This document shows positions 25,224-37,074 of a DNA stretch of 64,000 bases, one piece after another; position 1 is the first letter of the stretch; every line of letters starts with the position of its first letter. Below the pieces are notes generated by a model that was not told the origin of the DNA, did no database searches, and saw only the letters and a program-made list of their open reading frames with translations. Location of the stretch: assembly GCA_025642075.2 (NCBI GenBank), contig JAODUO010001185.1:1-64000 (forward strand), written 5' to 3'. The translations under genes and the position numbers were made by a program. This DNA is from Ridgeia piscesae (Eukaryota; Annelida; Polychaeta; Sabellida; Siboglinidae).

Positions 25224-25485
25224 CATACCCAGATAGCATGGAAACGTTAATCTAACGTTCATTTAACGTTTGCAGAAACGTTGGTTTAACGTTTACATGT
25301 GAAAGTTTTTTTTGTTGCGTTATTTTGCTCGTTTATTTAACGTAGATCTACGTTTACTTTCTAACCAAACAAAAACAACCGAAAACTAACGTTTCGGGAA
25401 CGTTAGAAATTTAACGGTAACCAAAATCAAACGGTTCTAACCAAATGCAAACGTTAATGTAACGTTTGCATGCTATCTGGGTATG
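25224..25485. mobile_element. MITE with 17-bp perfect terminal inverted repeats
   Basis: The left end catacccagatagcatg and the right end catgctatctgggtatg are exact reverse complements, and the similarity continues inward (aaacgttaa). The 262-bp interior is packed with AACGTT palindromes and has no coding capacity. The internal sequence is itself loosely self-complementary, as in foldback MITEs. The target duplication is not clear. Confidence 0.85.
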
Positions 25486-26205
25486 TACACGCACACACAC
25501 ACACTCTGAGTGTGATTCAAGGACAGTCTTGAATACAACAGAATTACACACACAAACATAATTTATGTTTTGTTAATGACTGAATTTTAGTTTGTACATG
25601 CAGAAACAAACTTATCAAGGTATCTTAGCATACACAGTTTTACACACTGTCAAGTCATAACAGCAACATGTTACAGATCTTTATTGCATATGGAACATTC
25701 AAATTAATTACATGATTGCTATAAAATATATGCATCATCAGTTACATCTTACAAGAACAATATGTTGTATCTAACTAAGGAAATCATCTATGCACCATTG
25801 TAATAAAGGTAAGCACCTATTGTTGAAGGTAGGATTGACCATTCTCCGTGGAAAGCTTGTTTTGGTCGACAAATTCACCACAAAAACCTGTGAAAGAAAG
25901 CAAAATAATGGTTTATTTACCATGACAGCTGTTTGAAAAGAATTGTGCGTAGATACTATTATGTATGTGACAGAAACAACTATCCAAGACACCTGCTGAG
26001 CATAACCACAAAATAGCAGCTCACGAAATGAAACAATGATCACCAATATATAATCAATTATCTTAATAGTTAACAGAGTTCTAAATAAAACTGCCAGGTT
26101 GAACTATCTAAACAATAATTACTTATTTCATACTTTGTCATGCTTGCTGCCATATAACATGACTTTGATTTGGTGTTACTTATTAATTAAACTTTTTGCA
26201 AAATT

Positions 26206-26300
26206 ACTGAGGGAGGGAGGGAGATAGGGAGGGATGGAGGGATGGAGGGATGGAGAGAGTGACAATGGAGGGAGGGAGGGAGGGAGGGAGATAGGAAGGA
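26206..26300. repeat. (GGGA)n tract at the LINE 3' side
   Basis: About 90 bp of gggagggaggga with gat interruptions lie directly where the LINE RT reading stops. Either a LINE 3' tail repeat expanded here, or the break formed within a pre-existing tract. Confidence 0.9.
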
Positions 26301-26319
26301 GGAGGGATATGGCCTCCAT

Positions 26320-27350
26320 GCTTGTATACAATATTCTAAGTGAGGCCTAACTATTGTTTTATACAGCGGTATTATTAGTTCTTTTTCTTTGTACACTATA
26401 TTTCGCCTAATTAATCCAAGAATTTGGTTTCCCTTCGCTGCTGCAATTCCACACTGCTCTGATACATTCATGTCAGCACTAATAGTTAACCCTAAGTCCT
26501 TTTCCTTTAAGGTAGTATTTAGTACAGTACCACCCATTATATATTGTGCATCTTCATTCCCATGTCCTGTGTGAAGGCACTTACATTTTCCAAAATTAAA
26601 CAGCATTTGCCACTTCTCAGACATTCTATCAACTTATTAAAATCATCTTGTAAATGCTGTCTATCTGCATCACTTTTAATTTTCCTAAACACTTTTGTGT
26701 CGTCCGCAAACTTCAACACCTTGCTTGTTATGTCATCATCCAAATCATTGATATATATTAAGAATAAAATAGGTCCCAGTACTGATCCCTGCGGTACTCC
26801 ACTCAAAACCGCTTTCCAGTTTGAAACCTCCCCATCAACTACTACTCTTTGTCTTCTATCAATAAGCCATTTTTCTATCCAGTTGATCATTCCATTTCCT
26901 ATGCCATAGTTTAAGTAGTAGTCTGGTGTGGCACTTTGTCAAAGGCTTTTTTTTAAATCTAAGTAGATTATATCTACAGGTGATCCCTCATCTACCCACT
27001 TTGTGACATCTTCCAAAAAACATAACATATTTGTTAAGCATGACCTCGCTTTTAAAAACCCATGTTGAGATGGGTTTATCAATTAATTTTTAACAAGAAA
27101 ATCAACCAGGTGATCTTTAATTAGTCTTTCTAATAGTTTGCAAATCACCGATGTTGAACTCACTGGTCTATAGTTCTCTGACTTGTTTCTCAAACCTTTT
27201 TTAAATAATGTTTGCTTCTTTCCATTCTAACGGAACTACTCCCTCCTCTAATGACAAATTGAACACTGTTGCAAGCGGTATGCTGATTTGTTCTACAATT
27301 TCCAATAGTAATTTAGGAGGAATCCCATCCACTCCAGGTGATTTATTATC
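26320..27350 (-). pseudogene. LINE reverse transcriptase domain
   Basis: The palm motifs are visible: SGVPQGSVLGPILFLIYIND and, shortly after, LKFADDTKVF with the FADD catalytic pair. The next frame gives FNFGKCKCLHTG, EKDLGLTISADM and YKTIVRPHLEYC. The two parts are in different frames, separated near 26,580. CR1-group RT by motif pattern. Confidence 0.88.
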
Positions 27351-27947
27351 CTACATATATCTTATTTTCATAGCTACCATTGTTGGGGTTACAATTAGTT
27401 GTCCTAAATAGTCAAACTCTCTCCCTTCGAACTTAGTCTCAAGTACTGGTAATATACTAACATCTTCCCTGGTAAACACCGAACTAAAGTACTCATTTAG
27501 GTTTTCTGCCATTAAGAATCCCTCTGTTATTATGTTTCCATCACTACCTTCTAGAGGACCGACCTTATATTGAACTTTCTGTTTACTTCGAACATACGCA
27601 TAAAAACTCTTGCTGTCATGTTTTATATTAAAAGCTATTTTTTGTTCGTAGCTTCTCTTTGAATTTCTAATTTCAGCTGTAGCTTGATTAAGTGCTTCTT
27701 TATAAATGCTATAGTCTTCTTCACTTCCGGTATGTCTATATGTCTTCCACATCATTTGCTTGTACTTGATTTTTCTAATGGCTTCCTTCGATAAGTGTTT
27801 CTTCTTTGACCGTTTCCCCTGTTTTTTCAAGGGGACAAATTTTTCAACGATGCAGTCAATTTCACTCTTTAAAATATTACAGCATTCTGTTGCTGTCTTA
27901 TTCTTCAGTGTGTTATTCCAGTCTATCTTTGCTAAATATTCCCTCAT
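27351..27947 (-). pseudogene. LINE linker region between endonuclease and RT
   Basis: An open frame of 198 codons with the pattern typical of CR1-like elements: a basic KRSKKKHLSKEAIRKIKYKQ, then WKTYRHTGSEEDY, SFYAYVRSKQK and LNEYFSSVFTRED just before the RT. A stop follows at 27,351. Confidence 0.8.
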
Positions 27948-28134
27948 GTCCTTATATCTTCCTTTGTGAAAACATTTCCTGTACCTTATTTTTCTATTCC
28001 TTTCTCCCTTTACTTTGATGAATGTATCTGGTTGTGATCACTACACCCCAGTGGCTCACATATCTTGACATTATCAACAAATTCCTTCTGTGAGCTCAAT
28101 ACTATGTCTAACACGTTCTCGCCCCTGGTTGCTT

Positions 28135-28890
28135 CTAACACATGTTGAGAAAGTCTTGTACTAAATTAAAAAACTCTTGATCCTCTCTCCCGGTACTCTG
28201 TAGAGATGTCCACTGTATATGCCCATAGTTAAAATCCACCATAATAATACAGTCCCGTTTACTCACTTCTTTGATAGCGTTATGTATTTTTTCATTTTCT
28301 TCCATGCTTATGTTTGGACTCCGATACACTAACCCAACAGTTAATGTTGAGTTTCCTGTAACTATGTTACACAAGACAGCTTCTTCACATTCTGCTTCTT
28401 TTTCTAATTTTATTTCATAAGCTTGGATGGATTCTTTAATATATAAAAATAACTCCGCCTCCCTTTCTTCCTATTCTATATTTCCTAAACATTACACACC
28501 CTGTCATTCCTAATTCGGCATCTGATATATTGGGTGTGCCCCAAGATTCAGTTATACCTATTATGTGAGGGTCAATATCTTCTACCATAATGTTTAGTTC
28601 ATTTCATTTGTTTACTATGCTCCTTGCATTTAAACAAACACATTTATAACCAAATTCCGTAGGGCTTTCCAGGCTGTTCTTTGCTGATGTCTTTTTGCTA
28701 TCTTTATCTATGCCTCTAGTATTTGGCTTCTCTGTGTATCCCCCCTGCGAAACTAGTTTAAAAAGTTGCAACCTGTTCCATTGTCCATCGATCGAAGAAG
28801 GTTCTCGGAGAACACTGCTGCGCCCTTTCCGCTTAGATGGAGGCCATCTCTCACAAACATGTCTTCTTTCCCAACAAAATATCCCCACAA
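28135..28890 (-). pseudogene. LINE AP-like endonuclease, broken
   Basis: The minus strand shows CLNARSIVNK (block I region) near 28,610-28,640 and IIGITESWG near 28,540. TLTVGLVYRSPN is near 28,330 and IIMVDFNYGHIQW near 28,220, where the usual GDFN is MVDFN. Stops and shifts lie between the blocks. The order and spacing fit the exonuclease-endonuclease-phosphatase fold of LINEs. Confidence 0.75.
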
Positions 28891-29298
28891 ATCTACAAAT
28901 CCAACTCCTTCTTCTTCACACATCTGATCTAATAGTGCGTTAATTGCCATCCTCTTGCAGTTTCTAAATGTTGTTCCCCTTCCCCTCATCACTGGCAAGA
29001 TTCCTGAGAGTAGGATCTGTTCAACTCTCGTCTTCTTCAGTGTCTCTACCAACTCTCTGTATCTCTTTACTATCCTGGTTGTTCCATCCCTATCTGCATT
29101 GTTCGCCCCTACATGTACTAATATAGAACCCCCTTGGCCATGCCCCAATACGTTCTCTACCCGTTCAGTCACATGCTCTATCCTAGCCCCCGGAAGACAA
29201 ACAACAACGTCTTCTCCTTTGCTTAATGTCCTGTGTGTCTTTCGCAAAATGGAGTCTCCCATAAATACCCTTTCTGTTCTCAATGCCCCCTCGATCAC
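28753..29298 (-). pseudogene. LINE-encoded SGNH/GDSL-like esterase domain
   Basis: Motif blocks of the SGNH hydrolase fold are all present: FMGDSILR (catalytic Ser), HVGANNADRDG (Asn block) and FVRDGLHLSGKG (Asp/His block). Such esterase domains are known in ORF1 proteins of CR1-group LINEs. The frame opens at a GTG overlapping the TGA that ends ORF1, so one base shift may have split a single ORF1. Confidence 0.82.
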
Positions 29299-29846
29299 TG
29301 CTTCAGAGTAGCTCCTCCGTTTTGCATCTCCCTGGTTGCTGACTTTTCCCCTGCCGCTTTCTCTGTTGTTCCTGTCTTTCCGGTCCCTTTTCTTCCTGTC
29401 ATCGTCCTTGTTATTGATTTCCGTTTGGTCACATCACCTCTCACTTTCTTTCTTCCATTCGTCTTTCCTCCTGTCGCATCTACTTCTCTCATCTCCTGTC
29501 CCCTTGTCCCTCCCTCCTTCTCTACTGTCACTTTCTCCCCTGTCACCTTCCTGCATGTCATGTTTCCTGTTGTTCTTTCTCCATTTGTTGTCCTTGCAAT
29601 CACCCTCCCTCCACTCTCCATCCCCTTCACAATATCCGTTAGCCTAGCTAACTCTGCTGTCAGACAGTCCACTTTCCAACACCCTAAACATTGGAACGTA
29701 AACCCTTCCTCCGTTGTCTCTGACCAAGTTTTTCCGCACCCCGATACGGTAAAATCCACCAAGCTGTGGCAGTGGTTACACACCAAGTGCCTCCTTGCCT
29801 TCACTTGCAGCTTGCCAGGTGCCATATTACGATTTGTCAAAATCAA
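29295..29846 (-). pseudogene. LINE ORF1 N-terminal part (Cys-rich, basic tail)
   Basis: The N-terminal region has paired cysteines (CNHCHSLVDF..., FQCLGCWKVDC), a likely zinc-binding finger. A long Lys/Arg/Thr/Gly-rich segment with repeated TG, KVTGEK-type motifs follows. It fits nucleic-acid-binding ORF1 of CR1-like elements. The plus-strand ORFs over this interval are shadows. Confidence 0.7.
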
Positions 29847-30779
29847 CTCTTAGTTTAAACCAACTTAGTCTTTAGAAAGACTGTTTGTATATTGTGTACA
29901 GCAACTGCAGCACACTTTATGTTATAAACAACTTACTACCTATGCTACCATGAACAATAAGTTTAGTCTGTAATGGTACCGTTCCCTAGCGGAAACGTTG
30001 GACACTACCTATATAAACAAACAAGAGTTTCCTACTAAACCGCTTGTTTATTTTTAATAACAATGATACCTATTCACAGTATTATCTTACATATATAGTT
30101 GTTACTCTTATTGCTTTATCTCTTATATACTATATCAAATAAAGAGATTTGCTCAATCTTGTTTACAATTTGTCGAAGCCTAGATTACCCTATTATCACC
30201 CACTATACTAATCTGTTCAAAAATACTGTTAACTAACAAACTTTAACCAAAACTACTACTCAATATATGTCCAGTACAACTTTATGAATAACCTTAAGAA
30301 TAATACTTATCAATCAATATTTCCGCTTGTTTTTCAAATTTTATACACCACCAATTTCAAACCTCTACATCCGCCAATTTTCCCGCCAATGATTTATATT
30401 GCAGTTCAAAAAAATTGCAGTACAAAAATAAACAGAAATACAAATTTGCAGTTGTTTATGAAGCAGAAATTATGACAGGATTAGCGTCGATTACGCAGGC
30501 TCCGCGAGATGGCAGCACTTTACACAGCTAACATTCAAAGGTCGGCCAAGTGACCAGACTTTTTTCGGCAAGTTATACACACATAATGTAGCGACATTGG
30601 AGCCACTGACAATTTAATAAGGTCTGCATTTCTCATTCAGAAAGTGGTCGGATGCCACATGTGCATGGGTACCGAGAAATCACAATGCCAAATATAATTC
30701 GCATGTGTAAGTATTCAATGTGAGGTTTGTGTCTGTGGACGCCCGTTGCCGTTGGTGCCAAGGTGAATGTATATTTTCC

Positions 30780-31035
30780 TGACAGCCGCCACTTAATTAT
30801 CTGACAGCCGCCACTTAATTATCTGGCGGCCGCCACTTAATTATCTGGCGGCCGCCACTTATAATTATCTGGCGGCCGCCACTTAATTATCTGGCGGCCG
30901 CCACTTAATTATCTGGCGGCCGCCACTTATAATTATCTGGCGGCCGCCACTTACTTATCTGACAGCCGCCACTTAATTATCTGGCGGCCGCCACTTAATT
31001 ATCTGACAGCCGCCACTTAATTATCTGGCGGCCAG
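30780..31035. repeat. Left subterminal tandem repeats of the transposon
   Basis: About ten units of about 22-25 bp built on cggccgccacttaattatct, some with cagccgcc instead of cggccgcc. They lie just inside the terminal inverted repeat. GC palindromes (ggcggccgcc) alternate with AT spacers (ttaattat). The arrangement resembles transposase-binding arrays of some DNA transposons (inference). Confidence 0.9.
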
Positions 31036-31044
31036 TACACTGAC

Positions 31045-31466
31045 ATAGTGGAACTAGCCGTTTTCATCCATGAGCAAATCCATGGTTCCGGGAACCAGCA
31101 TGGCTACCGTTGGATGCATCAAGAAAGGTAGTTTATACACTGATGCAGATTCTTGACCCTAAAGGTATCGAACTCAGGAAAAAGGGTCGCTTAAAGAGGA
31201 GACTGTATTTTGCTAAAGGGCCCAATTACTTGTGGCATGTAGATTCGTACGACAAACTAAAGCCATTCGGGTTGTGTATTAATGGATACATTGATGGATT
31301 TTCCAGGTATATGATCTGGCTCAATGTAATTCATACAAATAGCAATCCCAGAGTGATTGCTGGCTATTATAGGGAAGCTATCGGCGAGCTTGCTGGTTGT
31401 CCGAAGCTAGTCCGCGGAGACATGGGGACTGAAAATGGACCGGCCTCGCACTCATTGACTGTGTAG
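31045..31466 (+). pseudogene. Transposase/integrase fragment, copy 1
   Basis: Contains ILDPKGIELRKKGRLKRRLY, a NYLWHVDSYDKLKPFGLCI catalytic-Asp region, YIDGFSRYMIWLNV and VRGDMGTEN (second Asp). The third acidic residue and the C-terminus are absent. About 33 nt present in copy 2 (around LKCRQAGIW) are missing here. The frame ends at a TAG after SHSLTV. Confidence 0.75.
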
Positions 31467-31559
31467 CCATTGTCTTACTTGCACCAAGTTGGAGAAACAG
31501 AACTGCATCAGGTCAATTGCATCACCGGTGAAATCGCCTCTGTCTTTCAAGGCTCAGAT

Positions 31560-32060
31560 GGTATCCACATTGAGCCAGATCATATACATGGAGCATCCAT
31601 CAATGCATCTATAAAATAATACACAACCCAAATGGCTTTAGTTTGTCGTACGAATCTACATGCCACAAGTAATTGGGCCCTTTAGCAAAATACAGTCTCC
31701 TCTTTAAGCGACCCTTTTTCCTGAGTTCGATACGTTCAGGGTCAAGAATCTGCATCAGTGTATAAACTACCTTTCTTGGTGCAACCATATCCCAGCCTGT
31801 CGGCACTTGAGATGCATCCAACGGTAGCCATGCTGGTTCCCGGAACCATGGATTTGCTCATGGATGAAAACGGCTAGTTCCACTATGTCAGTGTAATGTC
31901 TCCGTCGAAATAGATTTTGCCGACTTAGCGAGCGTTTAAGCGTCCTCACACTAATCACTATGCGGTGATTGATGGCCAAGGCACCGAGAATTTCAATGTA
32001 ACTTAACCCGATGTGGAAATACAGAGCAGCCGCAACGTCACGACCCATGGCTACCAGCAT
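31560..32060 (-). pseudogene. Transposase/integrase fragment, copy 2 (inverted)
   Basis: Includes an N-terminal helix-turn-helix-like part (YIEILGALAINHRIVISVRT, LKRSLSRQNLFRRRHY) missing from copy 1, then GYRWMHLKCRQAG, a frame change, and the same ILDP...KGRLKRRLY and HVDSYDKLKPFG segment. It ends shortly after GLCI in a stop. About 270 bp are almost identical to copy 1 in reverse orientation. Confidence 0.75.
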
Positions 32061-32129
32061 CAGTTCTGATAAAATCCCACTACCAGCACGTGCATAGCTG
32101 GTGCAACTGTGTGATGGCTAATGACTAGG

Positions 32130-32356
32130 CGGCGGCCGCTAGATAATTAAGTGGCGGTCGCCAGATAATTAAATGGCGGCCGCCAGATAATTAAGTGGCG
32201 GCCGTCAGATAATTAAGTGGCGCCCGCCCGATGATAAAGTGGCGGCCGTCAGATAATTAAGTGGCGGCCGTCAGATAATTAAGTGGCGCCCGCCCGATGA
32301 TAAAGTGGTGGCCGCCATATAATTAAGTGGCGGCCGCCAGATAATTAAGTGGCGGC
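32130..32356. repeat. Right subterminal tandem repeats of the transposon
   Basis: About ten units of agataattaagtggcggccg with variants (cccgcccgatgataaagtgg), inverted relative to the left array. A two-unit higher-order repeat is visible in the middle (near 32,220-32,310). Confidence 0.9.
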
Positions 32357-32398
32357 TGTCAGGAAAATATACATTCACAGTGGCACCAACGGGCTTCC

Positions 32399-35300
32399 GT
32401 AGTATATACATAGGCAGTTGTATTTATATCTGGAGGGGATATAAGCATTAGTTTTTAGTGGTGATTATTAAATCAGAACATGTTGCATTGCATTGCATCG
32501 TCCAACAATATCCCAAATGTTCTGCAGTTTGTTATCTTCAATAAATAACTATTAGGTTTAATGTGTGCGCGCGCGTGCATACGCATATGTGCATGCATGC
32601 GTGTGTGTGTGTGAGTATGTGTGTCGGTGCGTGCGTGTATGTATGTCTTTGTTTTTTGATACAGTATTATTTACACTGTGTACATAATATCATTTTGATA
32701 TCATGTTACAATTAATGTTGGTGAAATACTTTACTTACTTTTGCTATTGAACGAAGTACCTGTGTGTTGCGTAATCACAGGCCTGGATGTCGATGTTGGA
32801 TTCGGAACCGAGGATGAACGATCGTTGCTGCTGCAAATACGGGCGTCGATCGGGGGGGCGGGGAGGGGACGCGTCCCCCACTTTTCAGCGTGGGGGACAA
32901 CATAGGAATTGTCCACCCCACTTTTCAGTTCAGAAAAATTGCGAGGCATACATCCTGACTCACCACTCCTCTCTCTTAGACGCCGCTACATAGGCCTAGT
33001 AGCTAGACAAAAACATTCGCGATATGAAGTTCCAACCACCCATTAAAAATGAACTAGATAAATTGCTTGGCTGGCCACACCGCGCAACTTGATCTTACTT
33101 TATTAAATAATCACCATGCCGGGCTGCGCCGCTGTCGGGCTCTATCAATTTGCATCCTTGTGTTGATATTATTAATAGATTCTAGCCATCAAGCACATTG
33201 TAAATGATATTTGTGTTGCACTTCCACCCTCGCCTGCTTGCTGCTTATCGCCTACGGCAGAAGCGGCGGATTCCTGCAATTTGTGTAACTTAATCCCATT
33301 TCAGTTATGACAAATTTCAAATGTTGGATTGGTAAGTTCCACACAGCAAGGGCTGCCACCCCTTGGAGTACAGCCTAGTCGCCCTGGTGGATACTAATAT
33401 CAGCTTCGGCGGAACCAGCGGATTCCTACACTTTGGGTAATTTGATCCCATTTGAGTGAAGACAAATTTCTTTGCCAAAAGGTGGGATTGGGAAGTCCTG
33501 CACAGATTAGGATGAATGAATGAATGGGAAGGCAGTGAGGCTTATCAACATCCATAGCCATAAAAGCAGGTTTCGATTGGGAATGTGCTTCAAAGAATCC
33601 TTGTGTCACCTGCTGTGTAAACATCCTGGGCTAGCACAAGAGACACCAGGTTTCCTCCAATGTGTAATAAAATCATAAATTGAATGCATTTGACATTTGG
33701 TGTTTTTGTTATTTGGAAATACAAACAAATACATAAACTATTTATTTGGATCGTATTTCAATAAAAAATTCAGTGTATTTAAATCAGAAAATGTATTGTA
33801 TTGAAATCTGGAAAAGCAACATATTTCATTTAGCCGAGTTGTATTTGATCCCAAAATTTGTATTTGGACTTAAGCCTGGTACCTATGCAATCATCCCTAC
33901 AGACAGTGGCACTGTATACCTTTTGCACCTATTGCTTAACTCCACGCAGTCCATTCACTCACACAATGAAGAAATATTGTCAACAACAGTGTACGTCAAC
34001 ATGGATCATAAGTTTACTTTCGATGAAAAATATCTTGCTGTCCGAGGTCTTGACATGACTGGCTGATCGTGCTGACATATTTGTATACAGGTTGCATGTA
34101 TAAACATGTCTCACTTGCACTGCACATCTACTACTCGGAACTGTTCAGACTGTTGCACTGTTTCATGTATTTCTCCCAGTCATGCATACTGTATGCATAA
34201 GTGAATACAACGTTGGCCTGACACAACCTATATTCATCGAGTAATATCTCATTTGGGCTGAACACTAAAGCAGTTTTCCATGACATTAATACAAATCATC
34301 ACACAATCCTTGCCAAATGCTACGCCAACTGTTCATATATATTTGTACATTAGTCATCATCATAGCCTTTGGTTTATGAAAACACGATTGCTGAATTCCA
34401 TGATAACGCTATGTTGATTACATTCAACTGATCAACATTCATGATGCACTACACTCTTGCTATGTTACAGGTAATAAATACATGTCCTATTTACATATAT
34501 ATTTTATGGCAAAGTAACTAGAAAGTATCACTACAAAATATTGCAACATGTTTTAAACTTGCACCGTGTCATAAAGCGCACACACACAGGCCTTCACACA
34601 GACCAGTGGAACACAAATGGTAAATACACATCGCACCTGACTAGATCATTTATATTGTCTTGTGTTGTCGTACATCCGAGATGGCCGAATCTTGGCACCC
34701 TAATTTGGCAGCATAACATCATATATACAGATCACAGACAGTTAAAACTCAGTAATAATCATCACTTGCAATATAATTACGCCATCCATACTTAGCAATT
34801 TGTATGGATATTGACATTAATTGCGGAGCACTGAATAAAATTAAATATATTCAGACTGGTTTGTCCAATAATTTCAGCCATCCATGTCACCATCAGGCAA
34901 CTAACAAATGTTTCTGTCCAGCATAAACACCTACAAGCTGTATCCAGTGCAAACAGTTTATGTATTTGACCCAAACAATGGACAGTTGTGTCACCCAATG
35001 TCAGGAAATTTGCCTTCAGTAATATATGTGTAGGCGGCAATAGGAGGCAATCTTTCTTTGTTAATTTTTGCCACAGGCTTTCCACTTTACCAACTGTATA
35101 TTACACTAATGCAAAACCACTTGGTTTCTTCATTTCAAAATGACAGTTAATAAAATGCCCCTGTTTCGATAGTGATAAAATACACATATATGCAGATAAA
35201 TTTCAACAAATAAAATACATCCTGTATTTATGTATTGTTTAACACATTTAAAACAATGGGGCCTTTTCAATACACAAGTAAATTATTTCAAACTGACAGT

Positions 35301-36980
35301 TAATAAAAAGGCCCCTGTTCAGCTAGTGATAAAACACACATTTATATGCAGATAAACGTCAACAAATAAAAATACTTCCTGTATTAAAATTAATATCAAC
35401 AACATAGTTGACTGCCATGTTTTCTCCATTTTAAAAGTATGCATTTTAAAACTTGGTGGATATGTGGAAAATCCTGTTCGATTTCTACAAGGAAAGAGCA
35501 ACAAATATACATATGTGCAGGTATAAAATTATTACAAATGCATGTGCTAAAGCTGACTGGCTGGAAGAACAAACCAATCCATTTATATACACTGGTGACT
35601 GGTGGTTTCAACAAAACATCCCAGGAGCAACAGCAGTTAAAATCACCTGTATCTAGCTTCCAGATGAGCAAACAATTTCTCAACTGAACTTCACTGGTAA
35701 TAATGAACACACGGGCAGGACGAGAAAAGAACATAACACGAAAGTAAATCATTACAACTTACAGTAGAAATACTGTGAGTTTGCGAAAATTGTAAAGCTT
35801 ACGTCCTCTTCACAAAGTACGGAGAACACAGACAGCGAGAGGTGTAGTTTTACATCACTTACTGATGCAGAGATAAAATACAAAGTGAAAGTATGCTAGC
35901 AATGCTAACTTACTACATCTTTCACACTGCTGCAGTTGTCCCAAGAGTAGAAAGAATTTAAACCATCCATTAATACTGTCCTGTAGTGGACACTGGACAT
36001 GGGTGGCCGAATCACATAACTCTCTTCTACTGGACACGCATGGCCGAATCACATCAACATTGACACTATCCAGCTGCAGCCCTTTGACCTAGGGTCAACT
36101 CTGGTCAACTATGCACTGGAAACTGAAACAAAAGCACACATGCAAACAATTTAATACAATACTTTACCATAAAACATAATTAAACCTTTTTTTAAACCAC
36201 ATTTCAAACTAAGCTTGCTGTTGTAACTGGACTTACTGACTGTTGATGTCTGTGAAATGTAACAATACCACCCCCTCTGTAAATGGTGTATGACAACGTG
36301 TGTATCCATGTTTATATATAGTTAAAAATAAATAAGGGCTCTGCATCATATACAAACCTTATTATAATTAAATCTCAACTGACACATTCCAAATATTGCC
36401 TCTTGCCTCAGTCAACCTTCCTTCTCCCTGGCCCATTTTAGTCATGACAGAAATTTCCTTACCATTAAAAATGGTTTTTAAGTTCTGAGGACTGCTCAGT
36501 GCACTTGACACTTTACATGTTTATTTGAACATCTCAACTTCCACAATGCCACAATTAGTGTGTCAAGACTATTCGTACACAAACATCCACAACAGTCTGT
36601 GATCAGGTACATATAGCCGAGTTAACTGGATTGTGGTAGTGTCAAATGACAGCAAAGGATTCAAACCTGGATTCTCTTGAATGAGAGTTCTGTGTTCCAG
36701 TCATTACACCACTGCGCCCCATTACATATTATCAAAGACGACCTCTGTGCCATACCTTGTGTCTTGGTGTATGCTGCCCTCAGTGCCTTGGACCGTGGGC
36801 CACCTGTGCCTCTCTCGTGTGTCGTATACTGTAGTCTCGCTCTCTCTCTCTCGCTGTGTTGTATTCACTTCTTTGCTCCCAATACTTTCTGTCCACCCTT
36901 TTCTCATACCTGAGTCTCCTGTACACAAAGACATGCACACTTCATAACAGACTTACATCACGGAGGTGTGTTGTGCTCAA
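32399..36980. other. No coding exon recognised; intergenic and possible 3' UTR
   Basis: It holds a short purine/pyrimidine run of tgcgtgtg type near 32,566-32,650 and a GC-rich patch near 32,845-32,935. Two diverged tandem pairs are also present: 33,250-33,340 with 33,405-33,510, and 35,143-35,230 with 35,298-35,385. Small ORFs show no recognisable domain. The end nearest 37 kb may be 3' UTR of the ERC gene. Confidence 0.5.
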
Positions 36981-36997
36981 GTTTATCAAGCAATCAT

Positions 36998-37074
36998 TTT
37001 ATTGTTCTACTACTATTTCACAAATGCCATTATATAGGTGTCATACTTTTTTCATAATATTTATATCTTTTATT
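36998..37074 (-). promoter_or_regulatory. Candidate polyadenylation signals of the ERC gene
   Basis: AATAAA on the minus strand occurs at 37,074-37,069 and 37,003-36,998, which is 375-450 nt past the ERC stop codon. This is a reasonable 3' UTR length, but no cleavage site is shown. Confidence 0.4.

Larger units (their letters stand above)
26200..29860 (-). mobile_element. CR1-like non-LTR retrotransposon, 3'-truncated
   Basis: Read on the minus strand it has, in order: a zinc-binding ORF1 (29,846-29,295), an SGNH-hydrolase domain (29,298-28,753), an AP-type endonuclease (about 28,890-28,100), a linker (27,947-27,351) and a reverse transcriptase (about 27,350-26,320). Several frameshifts and stops interrupt it. 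The RT breaks off after LEYCIQAWRPY next to a (GGGA)n tract, so the 3' end is lost or replaced by simple repeat. This is a dead but fairly complete copy inserted between the two genes. Confidence 0.88.
30745..32398. mobile_element. DDE-integrase DNA transposon, internally rearranged into an inverted duplication
   Basis: The left end (near 30,750-30,795) and right end (near 32,345-32,398) share, inverted, gttggtgcca, gaatgtatattttcctgaca and gccgccacttaattat. Inside each end lies an array of a ggcggccgccacttaattatct unit of about 22-25 bp, in opposite orientation on the two sides. The core holds two partial copies of one integrase-like gene facing each other, so neither is complete. The protein pattern resembles the rve-fold transposases found in IS3EU-type animal elements; family placement is tentative. 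Confidence 0.82.

Noticed and set aside
28955..29853. Large + strand ORFs over the LINE
   Set aside because: Shadow frames of LINE ORF1 and the esterase, which have the recognisable motifs on the minus strand.
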